Below are positions 11,539 through 22,984 of a DNA stretch of 64,000 nt, one piece after another. The stretch comes from Erigeron canadensis (taxonomy: Eukaryota; Streptophyta; Magnoliopsida; Asterales; Asteraceae), in NCBI RefSeq assembly GCF_010389155.1, contig NC_057763.1:10416649-10480648 (forward strand), read 5' to 3'. Made by a program: the position numbers and the translations under genes. Within the stretch, counting starts at the first letter, position 1. Each line of letters opens with the position of its first letter. The notes below the pieces were generated by a model. The model saw only the letters and a program-made list of their open reading frames with translations. It made no database searches and was not told the DNA's origin.

Positions 11539-14100
11539 TGTGACAACCATCATCTGAGTGTATTTTCCGATGTACTTTTCCGGTCATTTATAGTTCATTA
11601 CATTCATGTACGCGACTTATAGCTAGAAAATGTATTTTAAGGGCGTGAATGTCATTCATCTTTAAGACTTTATTAATGGAATATATGGATTTATGTTCTA
11701 TTCGGGCTTTATAAACATTTAGACTTTAGAAAAATTGTACGTGGACTCGAGAACATGAGAAATACTAGTTGTCTTGTGGAAATGCCAAATTAAGTAAAAT
11801 ACTTAAAATTAAATCAATTAAAGATTTATTAAATAAATATAGCCATGTTTATATTCGTTAGAAAGCTATTGAAAAGTTACATTTAAATATGTCGACAAAA
11901 TGTTTTAACGGGTGTCGGGTTTTCTTGAATGGTCGAGTCAAACAAGTTTTAGTGAGGTCAAAGATGAGTCAAAATCGGTCAAAACCCTAACCTAATCTCA
12001 CTTCTCACTTTCACTCTTCCCTCTCCTCCTCTCTTTCTCTCTATGGTCGCCGCTTCTCCTCCCTCTCTCTTTTCTCGTCCACCACGAACCACCATCCGGC
12101 CGTCGCTCAACCACCATCAATCATCTTCTTTTTCTTCTTTTCTTTTAGTTTTGAGTAAGATTTATATAGATTCATGTTTGTTCTTCTTCAAATCTCGAAT
12201 TTCTTATCTATTTATGTATAAATCGGCCTTAAACCGAAAATCCTTCTTATTTTTAAGTTTTTGGGTTTCATCTCAAATCCGATTTCCATGAACTTATATA
12301 AGTAAATAAATATAAAACGGTTTATATATGTATATATATATTTAAAATTGAGATTTTTGTATATTATATATATGTTTCCGGATGTATGTGTATGTATATG
12401 AAACCAAAATCCTTTAAATCCGAAAACATTGAACCGAAAATGTTTAGATCCGAGAAGTATGGTCCGAAAATCATTGAATCCGAGATGTTATACCCGAAAT
12501 CATTCAAATCCATGATGTATGAACCGAAATCCTTCAAGATCCAAAAATATAAACCCGAATTCTTGTCAAAATCCAATATCTTTTGATCCGAAAAGCTTCA
12601 TATTGTTGGTATTGTTCTTGTTCTTGTACATATAGAACCGAAATTAATTAAAACCGTGATTAAAAGTGATATTCATTGATTTTCGGTTAGATCTAATATG
12701 GATTAGAGTGGTACTCGTGTTTGTGACCTTGAAATCAAGTTGTAAGTTCATCCCCGTGTTTTGGATCTAGTGTTGTTCTTGAATTGTGACTCGGTCAAAG
12801 TTGGTCAACTATTGGTCAACGGCGGTCAAACCGGCTGGAAAAAGCTTTTGGTTCAAAAATTAGGTTTTTAGTGTATTTGGGGCTTATTTGGACTTTTGAA
12901 TGGTCAAAATTAGGGTTTGGATCTTATTTGGTTAAATTGGATTCTTTGGGTCAAAATTGGTTAAGGATTGGCAAAGTCAAAATTAGGGTTTTGGTCAAAG
13001 TCAAAATTAAACATTCTTGGTCAAAACTCAGATTTATTATGGACATATATATATGTATATATACATATACATACATATAAGAATTAAATTGACATGGACA
13101 TATGTATATATATAACGGTTAATCTAATATGGACATATGACTAAATAAAAGACACTAGAATAGGACATAGACTTGTGCAATTAAGTGAGTACTTACTGGG
13201 TGACTTGTGGATAATGTAGGACTTTTGGACAGAAGTGAGCTTATTTTAGGTGTATCTGACTGTACGGGTTCTTGTTCAGTGAACTAGGGTACTTATACTT
13301 GTGCGGCTTTCAGGTGAGTTTCGTAGCCCCTCTTTTTACGTGCTTTGGGGTGGAAAGTATACTGCTACTTTTTAAAACAGTTTGTCGATATTTATTTATG
13401 TTCAATATAGAGCTGGTTCTTATAGAGTTACTGATGCCATGTGACGTGCTTGTTTTTGTTTGTATGTGTGATTATGTGCTTAATGATTGTGCTTATTGAG
13501 ACGTACTTATTGTGTGCATTGGAGACTTATATTAGGGCAAGTTGTTTAACTATAAGGCCACCAAGGCAAGTTGTTGAACTGTAAGGCCATATATCATTAT
13601 CTAAGGCAGGTACCGTAAGGCCACACTTTGAGTACCTTGGACTTTACGTGCTTTGAGACTTGAGTACCTTGACTTATGGCGTAACTCTGCTCTTTATATA
13701 TTGAACAACTACTTCATTTGTACTTAAAGAATCGACATAAAACCTATTTCACTACTGTGCTTTTTGACTAAAACCTACGAACTCACCAACCTTTGTGTTG
13801 ACACGTTTTAGTATACTTTTCAGGTACTCAGACTATTAAGGGATAAAGACTTTTATGCTAGGACTGGACTTCGGAGATTTATACTGCATTGCTTATTGTC
13901 AGACTTCAAGGCACATGCCTTGGACTATCCTGTTGATGAACTTATTGTATTAAGCTGTTCTAGCATCGTTATGACTCTGAACTCATGTTTTGGGAATATA
14001 TTTATTATATTCCATGTCATTTTAGCAGTATCTATGTAATTCCATGTCGTGCTATACTTTTCATGACACCTCATGTTTCTGCCACTGGTGGGATGTTACA
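11539..14100 (+). mobile_element. 2.56-kb solo LTR E inside Copia F, TSD ATAAA
   Basis: It starts TGTGACAACCATC and ends GGTGGGATGTTACA. Both flanks are ATAAA (11534-11538 and 14101-14105), a perfect 5-bp duplication. There is no internal region. It belongs to the same broad Gypsy LTR class as the LTRs of D and H: shared CTCACCAAC block, CTTTTCAGGT, AGGTGAGTTTCGTAGCCCC and GGTCAA-rich stretches. A minisatellite at 12405-12590 sits inside. Confidence 0.93.
12405..12590. repeat. Minisatellite in solo LTR E
   Basis: Seven or so imperfect units of 24-30 bp with the core AACCGAAATCATTCAAATCC-type sequence. Because unit lengths keep one frame open, both strands show ORFs of about 65-70 codons with repetitive peptides. 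I regard those as by-products of the repeat. Confidence 0.75.
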
Positions 14101-14450
14101 ATAAAATGGAAGTCTTTGACAATTTTCTTGTGCATCTTAATGATATCATTGCATGCTCATTTCGACTCCTTCAAAATTAAATATAGCGCTATGAAGGATA
14201 AATGGTCGATGAGTGAACTAATAGCAATATGTGTAAAATGGTCGCCTTAAGTTGGGTCAACCTAAAGTTGTTCACCTTACTACCACTGTAATTCCATTAA
14301 GAGGAAAGATATAACAGTAATAAGACTGCAAATAATGTTCCAAAGGCTAATCATGGTGTTTTTGCCTCTAGCTTTAAGTCCTTGACGAGCAATTATAACT
14401 GGAAATTCTGATTGTGCCCAAATTGCCCTATAAATGAGGAGTAGCTAGCT
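14101..14450 (+). pseudogene. Copia F gag fragment
   Basis: Straight after solo LTR E the plus strand reads HAHFDSFKIKYSAMKDKWSM, then SELIAICV. This is the conserved late capsid part of Copia gag (UBN2-type), known from intact plant elements. The frame breaks soon after (14250) and no intact CCHC knuckle remains. The N-terminal gag is not recognisable upstream of the solo LTR, so the gene is truncated or badly decayed. Confidence 0.65.
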
Positions 14451-14519
14451 AAAAAAGGTAACTTATTTCATGTAATATTTGATTTATTTATATTTGATGT
14501 GCTTATTAATACATGTGTA

Positions 14520-17500
14520 AGTGATTCTAGTCATCAACTCTATACGAGAGTTCCATACAATCCAGAAGCTATCAAATGACCAAAGAAAGCCTAGAGTTGG
14601 AAGGGTTGATCTCTTATATGCTGTCGACACCATGGAGACTTATGATTTACATATAAACACTGGAAAGTGTATTAAACTAATAGATACCTTATATGTGTAC
14701 CGAGAATTTCTCAAAACCATGTATCTATTTCTCTAGTCTAAGACCTTGAAAGTTATGTAATAATTCTTGATTACGACAAGATTGCCATTACTCATGATAA
14801 TGGATTCCTTGGTCCTAGTTTCTTAGATGAGTTTTTGTATAAGTTAGAACTAGATCATAATGTGTCACAGTTTTTGTTGTCTCCTAATATTGATGACATA
14901 ACTAAAACAAAGACAAAATCACCTAAATAACTAGAGAATTCTTCCATGTTGTGGCATGAACATCTTAGTCACGTCTCACAAGTTCGCATGATACGACTCA
15001 TAAAAGATGGAATATTACATTATCTTGACTTTTGTGATTTTGAAACATGTAATCAATGGCTTAAGGGATTAAGAAATGAGTCACTAGAAGTTCTAACTTG
15101 TTGGAAATAATTCACTCTGATGTTAGTGGCCCCTATCCCGCATCCATGCATCATTTATTAGAATCATTAACGATTATTCACATTATATGCACGTATATTT
15201 GATCTGAACCTTTAGAGACTTTTATTGATCTTAAAACTTTGGTTAACCAACTTGATCATAAAATAAAAGTTGTGAGATCAGATAGAGGAGGTGAGTATTA
15301 TGGTTGACATACTGATATTGGTTAAGCTCCTAATCCTTTCCATAATTTTTGAAAGAAACAAGACATAAATAACCAATACACCATGCAAGTTCTCCTCCAT
15401 GAAATCCTATTGCTAAAAGGAGAAAATAGAACCTTATTGGACATGGTGAAAAGTATGTTTGTCAACACTAACTTACCTACTCTCTTTTGGACTGAGGCTT
15501 TACGCACAACTGTTCATATACTTAATAAGAGTTCCATTAGAATTTGTCCTTAAGACTCCCGGATAGAAAGGAAACTGAGTCTGAATTATATGAACGTATG
15601 AGGCTGTACTGCCAAAGCATAATTCTATAACCCTAACTTAAGAAAACTAGATCCTAAATCCCTTACTTGTTTCTCTATTGGTTATTAGTCTTATTGTCTT
15701 TCCTACACTACTAGCATTATTAATAAATAGCATGTCACATTTTTTGAGAACTAAGAGATCAGTGGGAGCATGACAAATCATAACTTAGGATTTGCAATAA
15801 GTACAAGAAGCGGGGGGAACCACTCATCGGTTATTATTACTCCTCCGATAGCTCCTCTTGTTCCCAACGCTGCTCCTAATATCACTGATCCACCTTCTCC
15901 TAATCAAAATCCTAATCCTCCTTATGATACTACTAATGATAAAGCATCTTATTATTAATGCTAAAGCATCTTCCTTTCTAAACCTGAAAATCAACTTAGG
16001 AGATCATCTAGGTCAAGCAAGGCCATAATTTTGATGATTTCATAACTTATTTAACTGAAGTTGAGGACATTGGAAAGCTTACTGATCCTATTCCTTATTA
16101 AGAAGCCATGAATAGCGAATGAAGCCATAATTTGAGAGCTTAATTCCATATAGCATAATGACGTTTGGGACTTGGTTGAATTTCCTGAAGAATCCAAACC
16201 TATAGGTTGTAAATGGATCTTCAAAACCAAATTAGACCCAAATGGGAACGTCAAACGCTATAAGGCCATAACTAGTTACGAAGGGCTTTACTCAAAAGGA
16301 AGGAATCAATTATCAAGAGACCTTATCTCCTGTCTTATAAAGATTCCTTAAGGATCATTATGGCATTCGTAGCTCATTATGATTTAGAGTTACATTAAAT
16401 GGATGTCAATACCACTTTCCTAAATGGAAACTTGCAATAAGACGTATACATGTAAACCTGAAATTCAAGAAGGTAAATAGCACATGGTCTGCGAGTTAAA
16501 TAAGTCCATATACAGGTTGAAGAAAGCATCACTAAAATGGTACATTAAGTTTAATTAAGTCATAAGAGGACAAGACTTCCTAAAAGATTCAAGTGGACTA
16601 ATGCACCTATGTCAAGATCAGTGCGAGTAAATTTACAATCCTTGTTTTGCACGTGAATGATATTATACTTGCAAGTAACAACTTGGATATGTTGCGTAAG
16701 TCGAAGCGTTTATTTTTCACAGAATGTCGACATGAAAGATCTCGATGAAACCTCTTATGTTAAAGGTATCGAAATATATCGAGATAGGTGTAATGATGTT
16801 CTAGTTCTTTCTCAAAAGACTTATATTGAACACATCTTAGAACGCCATAACATGCAATATTACAAACCCACTATAGATCTATTAGAAAAGGAGACGTATG
16901 TGATTGTTTCCGAAGTCCAATTATTGAGATTAAAGAAGGAGCAAATGAGGATGATACCTTACTCATAAGTAGTTGGGAGCATTATGTATGCTCAAGTCCG
17001 TACTCGTTCAGATATCACTTATATTATTGGTATGCTTGGGAGTTAACTATTTAATCCCATAATAGCACAATGAAAAGCGGCTAAAAGGTTCTATGATATC
17101 TACAAAGGATCAAAGACTACATACTAACTTATAGAAGAGGTGACAACTTAGAAGTAGTGGGTTGTTCTAATTCCAATAAGAAATCTACTTCTGGATGTAT
17201 ATTTATGATTAGCTGGCAAACCTATCTTTTGACGGAGTCATAAATAGAAACTGACTACAACCTCTACCATGATGGCTGAACGTTCATAATTTCATGTCAT
17301 GGGAACCTGGTCAGTGGACTCAAAAGTCGTCAACTTTATTATTAGACCATTGAAGCTTTACTGTGATAACTCAACTACCATAATTCTTTGAACAGTAACA
17401 GTTCAACTGGTGCTGAGATGTATCTCGATACAAAGTTTATGTTTTACGTTAACAGAATGAGGAAAATGTTCTTTGTATTGAGTACATAAGTACACATAAT

Positions 17501-17580
17501 ATGCTACTGGATCCAATGGCCGAAGGTCTTCCTCCTAAAGTCTTCGTAGGACACATGTTGAAGATGAGGCTTACTTAAAG
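14520..17580 (+). pseudogene. Copia F pol remnant: protease end, integrase, RT, RNase H
   Basis: The remnant reads in order. At 14521-14736 is the region after the protease active site (KPRVGRVDLLYAVDTMETYD). At 14955-15090 is the gag-pre-integrase zinc region (LWHEHLSHVSQVRMIRLIKDG). At 15110-15300 is the integrase core (LEIIHSDVSGPYP, then VRSDRGGEYYG). RT and RNase H follow, with VGSIMYAQVRTRSDI near 16980. The catalytic YVDD appears as HVND at about 16650, so the first aspartate is Asn. About twenty stops and frameshifts scatter through it. Integrase before RT makes it Copia. Confidence 0.85.
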
Positions 17581-17898
17581 ACATATTATGATAGCATGTT
17601 GTACTTATTGGTCATTATTATTATGTTAATGAAACTTTTCCTCCTTATTCAAGTTTTGTTTGTCTATTAGTTACACTTCGAGCTCATAACAGTGTATAGA
17701 CATTACATAACAAAATTTGTCTTAGTCAATTGATCATTACTTATTAATTTTAAATTTAAGTTATAGTTTGACTAGTGGGGGTCCTGAGTTGATATTCTTC
17801 TCTACGACTGTACTTATTGGCTATGATTTCGGTTTAAATCAAAATGAGTATTATCCAGGCCGGACTTACTAAATAGTCATAGATAAATGATCGTTTAG

Positions 17899-17911
17899 TC
17901 AAGTGGGAGAA
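17899..17911 (+). other. Polypurine tract of Copia F
   Basis: CAAGTGGGAGAA lies immediately before the 3' LTR, the expected position of the plus-strand DNA primer. Confidence 0.8.
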
Positions 17912-18383
17912 TGTTGGAACCACGTTAGTCTGACCGTCACTGATCATGTATCATTCCTGATATGATAATTGACGATAACTGAAATCCCTATGTCTAGTAA
18001 ATATATAATGGACGTATTTACTCTTAAAGACGTAGTATAGGGTTTCCCATTAGATTATTGGAATTATGAGGACTAATGTTACACACATTAAACACCAGAG
18101 GGGTTGAATGTGTAATTACTTTCATTATAAATAGAGAGTCATTAACCCTAAATTAGGTTAATGGAGAATTACATAAACACACCCTAATCCCTCATAAATT
18201 CGTGTGTGTCTTCCTCATTAAATGCATGCATCATGTTACAGGCGAATTTATCATCCCATTATTACTCAATCATCTTGTCATGGGAACCCAAAATCAATAG
18301 CAATCATGCTTTATGTTCTTACATGTTACACAGGATGATCTGAGATGTTTTATCACTCGAATCGAATAATGTTTGTTCCAACA
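17912..18383 (+). repeat. 3' LTR of Copia F
   Basis: 472 bp, TGTTGGAACCACG to TTTGTTCCAACA, the same length as the 5' LTR. The spacer starts TAACC right after it. Confidence 0.95.
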
Positions 18384-19149
18384 TAACCTACCACTGTTTC
18401 GTTGATCATCATCTAAAATTTTGGTTAATTTTTGTCTCTCTTTTTACCATCATCTATGCACTGTTTCTTTGATCCCTTTCAAAGAAAAATCTTGTACTTT
18501 GATCAATTCCAACATTTATTTCTTCTCAAAAGAAACAGTAAAGTTTGGCCACATATACAGAGGGTGTGTGATTAAACGAAACGAAATTTGTGACGACATA
18601 ACGAAATGTAAGGTAAACTTTTTTTTTTCTTCCCATTTCAACATTTATTGGTGGAAGATATTCGAGACATGGAGGAGATGGGTGGTGTTCATTGGTGTTA
18701 TGGGGTTGAATGTGGCGGGTGGGTAGCGGATCGGAAGAGATATAAAAGAGATCGATATGGCTGTCAAATAAGTATCACATTTGTCATTTGTCAAAAAGAT
18801 ATAAAAAAGATATTACCGTCAAAAAAAAATAGTAAAAGATTAAAAAAAAAAAAAATAGTATATTAGTGTGTATTTTATGGAGGGTTTTATTGAAAGAAAA
18901 GTATATAAGATTGTATTTTTGAAATCACAATAAGATATGTTGGTTAGGTCTCTTGGTAGGCCTATTTAGTAGGTCTCTCTATCAACACTCTTTTATTTAT
19001 TTTTAATAACAATAACAAAGATGATATAAATATAACATGCATAGATGCCAGCTTAGAGATATTGGTAGATATTCCATAGAGTCACAAACATTTCATTTAA
19101 CTACTAGTTGCTTAATTTAGACATCATGATGTTTTTATTATTATTTTAT

Positions 19150-19396
19150 AATATACTATATTATAATAAAAACACTTCTTTGTTGAGAGTTACATGAAAA
19201 ATTGTCTAAAATTCCATAATGATTAAGTTATACTATCAGTCATTTATCTTTTAAAATATCTCCAATAACTCTTTACATCATACTTTTAAATCAATTATCT
19301 GCACCACTCCACGTCGCCTCTATTCACCAACAGTCACCCTCACCATTAGACTGTCGTTATCATGACTATTGTTGTATTGTGCGGGTAGCATGCTGG
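19150..19396 (+). mobile_element. Short non-autonomous Helitron-like element, copy 2
   Basis: It aligns with 4088-4334 from TATACTATATTATAATAA through GCGGGTAGCATGCTGG and also spans 247 bp. The 3' end CTGG is followed by T as in copy 1. The 5' TC is changed to AA here, so the left end is decayed. The GTGCGGG next to the end is closer to a typical plant Helitron 3' terminus than copy 1. Confidence 0.6.
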
Positions 19397-19527
19397 TATC
19401 CTATATTAGTATTTGCTCTCACATATATGGTTTTTTAATGTTAGAAACATTGGATATAATAATTCGTTTAGATTATATTCTATTGGAAAAAATGATGAAT
19501 ACGTGGGAAAGAGGGAGTCCCTTTATT

Positions 19528-19741
19528 TTTTTTGTTTTTTTTTATTGAAATATCATGACAGTGTATGGGGAGGTTAAGATATAGACAGCCTTACTATTAC
19601 CACGATAGTGTAAAGAAGCTGCTTTCAGGTTCTATCTAAAGATAGAAAAAGACCTCCGACCTTGCAAGGGATGAGGATAGAACCCATGACCTCTGTCTCG
19701 AGAGGCAAGGATATTAACCACTTGATCCAACATTGCTGCTT
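19528..19741 (-). mobile_element. tRNA-derived SINE, 214 bp, with 16-bp TSD
   Basis: Flanks are identical: AGGGAGTCCCTTTATT at 19512-19527 and 19742-19757. Read on the minus strand, the element starts AGCAGCAATG. It has a polymerase III A-box-like TGGATCAAGTGGTTAA, then a B-box-like GGTCATGGGTTCTATCC about 35 bases on, and ends in an A-rich tail (AATAAAAAAAAACAAAAAAA). Box order, A-tail and a long duplication are the marks of a SINE mobilised by a LINE. It has no ORF, and the B box differs from a functional tRNA gene (GGTTCTATCC). Confidence 0.85.
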
Positions 19742-20937
19742 AGGGAGTCCCTTTATTAAGTACTATTATTATATATATTAATACTCCACAAACATTCCAT
19801 TTTACTACTAGTTGCTTAATTTAGACATCATGATATTTTTACTATTATTATAATATAAGGGTTTTGCTAAAAAAAGCCCTAAGAGCTTTTGTTAAGGTAT
19901 ATTAAATAGTTATATAATTATCATAAAAATCAGAAGGTGTGTATTTAATATGGAAACGTACAACCTTTTTATGCACGTTAAGTGAAGCGGGTTCATTTAA
20001 CATTTTCCATAATATAATAATGTAATAAAATATATTTATGGACTGATAGTGAGATCCACAAGTTGAATAGTATCTTTTGAAATCATGATTTAGCCATCTT
20101 AAATTCTTAATAGAAACTTTCATCTCGGAAAAATAATGTTTAGCTATCTTAGTTTAATACTAATAGTGATATATGCTAGCTGCATTAGTTTAGACATCAT
20201 ATTAACTTTTCTACTATCATAATCAATTGAATTAAATTCTTACCAAATCATTTTTCATTATTATATTTGCAAATCTTACTATATATATAATAAAAAAATT
20301 ATTCTAGTAACTTATTAACAATTGCAATTTTTTTAATTGAATTTTGTTTATGTCATAATCTATTTATCAAGAGAATCATTTTCAGATCGAAGAAGTTAGA
20401 TATTTTGCAAATCATGAGCCGTTAAAAATTGAAGTTGATCATTTTCTAGATCATAAGAATTTTGCTTGAGTTCCCAAGTCATTCTCGAGGATCTTTCTTT
20501 TAAAACAGGCTTGATTTTAGTCACTTCTCAATAATTTAGTAGAGAATTCTTCGATTCTATCACTCAAACCCATGTTTACCTTCAAAATAAAGTTGTATTT
20601 AGTAGAAAATTCTTTGTTCACTGGATGTCCAAAAATCAAAAGCATTGACGTTAAGTCTAATATTTTAGATTTTAGAATATCATTTAAGCTTGATAATTTT
20701 CATTTTGCTCCTGACGTCCATGATTACTATTTTGGGTTTTGCTAAACGCAGTTCTAAGTGCTATAAATATGATGAAATAAACAGCTGTATACTTACTATA
20801 AACTTAAAGGGTAAACTTTTAATATGAAAGATACAAGTTTTTTATGCACGTCAAATACAACCAAAAAAAAGTTGTATTTAGTATATTTCCCTTGCTATTT
20901 AAAGCAAGAGCATTTGTTGATTTGAGTTGATCATATT

Positions 20938-21170
20938 AACACACCCAACTATGGCGGAAACTTGAAATGTCACGATATCACAATATGACATAGATATTAG
21001 GTATAGATTTCAAAATGAACAAATATCAATCACATAAACATGGATAAACGTGATAAACTTACAATTTATGTTCAAATTTCCACTAAAAAGAATGAAAGAT
21101 AACATACATAATATATAAAGTGATGTAACTATGAATATAATATATAAGATATAGGCATCATAAGTATAAA
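20938..21170 (-). repeat. Fragment of a D-type Gypsy LTR (terminal part)
   Basis: AACACACCCAACTATGGCGG, followed later by CATAGATATTA, matches the low-coordinate end of the LTR of element D (ATCACACCCCGACTAAGGCGG at 49318). It is a truncated LTR end in the same orientation. The right boundary with the mariner remnant, near 21170, is approximate. Confidence 0.6.
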
Positions 21171-21781
21171 CTACAACAAGCGTTTGATTCTTTGTTGAAT
21201 GAAATTGGACCCGTACGACCTTATGGCCATCTATCCTAATAGCCGGTAGTATTTTATCAATTAGCCATGACCTCGTTACTTCTTTAGTTACCAATAAAAT
21301 AAGATTAGTTTCCGAAGTTCCCGCAACACGATTCTTACTTGGCCGTTTTGCGGGTTCTAATTTGGTCAAAGGAAAGATACCTATCTTGCCCAAAAAAATT
21401 TCATTACCCGACGCATCAAATCTTGGTCGTGCAACAACAGCTAGAAACATGACCTTTGTGATAAATTTTTTGGATTTACATGTAATTAATGGCTCATCCT
21501 CACCGGGTACAAGGTGGTAACATTTTCATGGTTTTGACATGTAAAACCATTTTTCACCAATGTGAACAATGTTATACATAGATAAACAGTATTATAACCT
21601 AGCTTTTTAATTTTCATCTATCAAATTCGGTTTAATATCGTTTGTGTGCGGTTGAAGTTCACCTTCTTTTATTAATCTATGCACTGTGGATTTTCAAACG
21701 TTGATTGCTTTTGCAATTGATCGATCGGATATTGGTTCGACGACGTAGTGGTATTTGTGCAACTTCATCGAAATTGAGTTA
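21170..21781 (-). pseudogene. Mariner-like transposase remnant, middle part
   Basis: The minus strand continues the transposase split by Copia A. After the junction (21781) comes a helix-turn-helix region (RRRTNIRSIA, STVHRLIKEGELQPH). The catalytic region follows (NIVHIGEKWFYMSKP), then MFLAVVARPRFDASGNEIF, GKIGIFP and EVTRSWLIDKILPAI. In plant mariner-like (DD39D) transposases the first motif reads HIDEKWF. Here the codon at 21558-21556 gives Gly, so the first catalytic aspartate is lost. The second catalytic motif (normally QQDNA) reads QQRIK in a shifted frame near 21195. The C-terminus is cut by the LTR fragment at about 21170. Confidence 0.85.
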
Positions 21782-21786
21782 TATCC

Positions 21787-22705
21787 TGTGGGTCCCAAGT
21801 AACGATGACTAACAATTATATCGAATAAACCCGACTGTCAAGCAATACTAAACTGGAGATTGACCAGTAGAGAGTGCGATCCAGATTATGGATATGAAAC
21901 AATAAAGTAACAACTGAAGGTAAATACAAGTAACTAAAAGTGCTGAAACTATATAATTAATATATATAATCAAGTATTTGACATTGAGATACGATGTATT
22001 TTTTCAATGTATTTGATTTATTGATATAAACAAATATAAAGGTTGTTGCGGAACAAAGATACTAACAAGTGTGAAAATATCTAAACAACCTTGAAATACA
22101 AGTGATCTAATAACTTGGAAACACTCGTAAGAATTACTTAGATTATATCTCACAAGTTGCAATGTCGAAAGTTCCAACATTTTGAAACTTGTAAGAAGAC
22201 TTGTATTTATAGACAAAGTCCATGCTGATGTGGACTTGTCCGTACAATACGTGGTTGGGACACATTTAAGGAAATCAACAAGATTCTTTAAATCGTGTAT
22301 TTTAAGGTTAAGTGTAAAAGTCACTTTGATGTGACTGTTCACACTTTATTCCCAACCATTCGACTTAACCAAAAAGCTTTCCTGGATAATGTTATTTTCC
22401 TGGTAAAGAATGGTAAAGTAAAAGGCTTCCTCGTAATCAGTGTAAAAGTGTTGTAAGTACTTTTACACTGAGATGCTTCAGTCTTTGATCTGGTAGAATC
22501 GTCTCTGAGCTTTGCTTCTGAGATGATTCTCTTCCTTCAGTCTTCAGTCTTTGACTTCAGAATGAATGCTTTCAGATTGTGTTGATCTTGAACTGAAGTG
22601 AAGCTTCAGTGAACTAATTCTGAATGACTTCAGAATTCTGTAAACTCTTCACTGAACTTCAACTATTTCTGAATAAATCTTACTTGGTTGATTTTCAACC
22701 TAACA
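21787..22705 (-). repeat. 3' LTR of Copia A
   Basis: 919 bp. In plus-strand reading it goes from TGTGGGTCCCAAG to TTTTCAACCTAACA and matches 47215-48638 outside the nested insertion. TATCC precedes it. A TATTTATAGAC box lies near 22205 on the plus strand. Confidence 0.93.
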
Positions 22706-22720
22706 AATTCCCCCTATTTG
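22706..22720 (-). other. Polypurine tract of Copia A
   Basis: The minus strand reads AAATAGGGGGAATT directly before the LTR start TGTTAGG, the expected plus-strand primer. Confidence 0.85.
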
Positions 22721-22984
22721 TTCTGAAATATTACATGCATCTTAGACTTCTATCTATACATGTTTGTAAGTCTGAAATGCAAGTTTTGTTTAAGTTGTAA
22801 AAATTTTTCCAAGGATAACTTATAGATCATTGATGTCTCGGAATTTTACTTTGTTTTTCTAACTTAAACCTATCATCTACTTGTAAAATGCTACTTGCAA
22901 CATATATACAATACTGAAATGAGAAGTTTGTTACAAGTACAAAAATTAGGAAATATATACAAGTACATAGTAAACTGAATAAGG

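Larger units (their letters stand above)
5175..18383 (+). mobile_element. Ty1/Copia retrotransposon F, decayed, with two nested solo LTRs
   Basis: It is bounded by two 472-bp LTRs with the ends TGTTGGAA..TTCCAACA. A PBS follows the 5' LTR and a PPT precedes the 3' LTR. Removing the nested solo LTRs (6176-10430 and 11539-14100) and their duplications leaves about 6.4 kb. The remnant coding order is gag, protease, integrase, RT, RNase H, the Copia order, with stops throughout. The flanking five bases (TTCTC left, TAACC right) do not match, so no target duplication is visible. Confidence 0.92.
19078..19858. repeat. Pair of about 75-bp direct repeats bracketing Helitron and SINE
   Basis: The stretch 19078-19151 (CACAAACATT, then ACTACTAGTTGCTTAATTTA and GACATCATGAT) recurs at 19786-19858 with few changes. 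The Helitron-like copy starts at the right end of the first repeat. A third weak match (TTTAGACATCAT) is near 20190. The segmental duplication predates or accompanied the insertions. Confidence 0.55.
18384..20937. other. Spacer between Copia F and the mariner/LTR fragment
   Basis: AT-rich and non-coding. It contains a Helitron-like copy, a SINE and short direct repeats, listed separately. Two direct, diverged stretches beginning GGGTTTTGCTAAA (19860 and 20738), each followed within about 100 bp by TTTTTATGCACGT, may be remnants of one more repeat family. I see no gene. Confidence 0.55.

Noticed and set aside
12364..12586. ORFs of 66-70 codons on both strands
   Set aside because: They come from the minisatellite in LTR E, whose units keep both frames open; the peptides are pure repeats.
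19528..19741. Functional tRNA gene
   Set aside because: A and B boxes are present but the B box deviates, I found no cloverleaf, and the A-tail plus 16-bp duplication mark a SINE.
21010..21170. Hydrophobic C-terminal extension of the mariner ORF (about 50 residues)
   Set aside because: It lies in the D-type LTR fragment joined to the transposase remnant, so it is accidental read-through and not a membrane domain.
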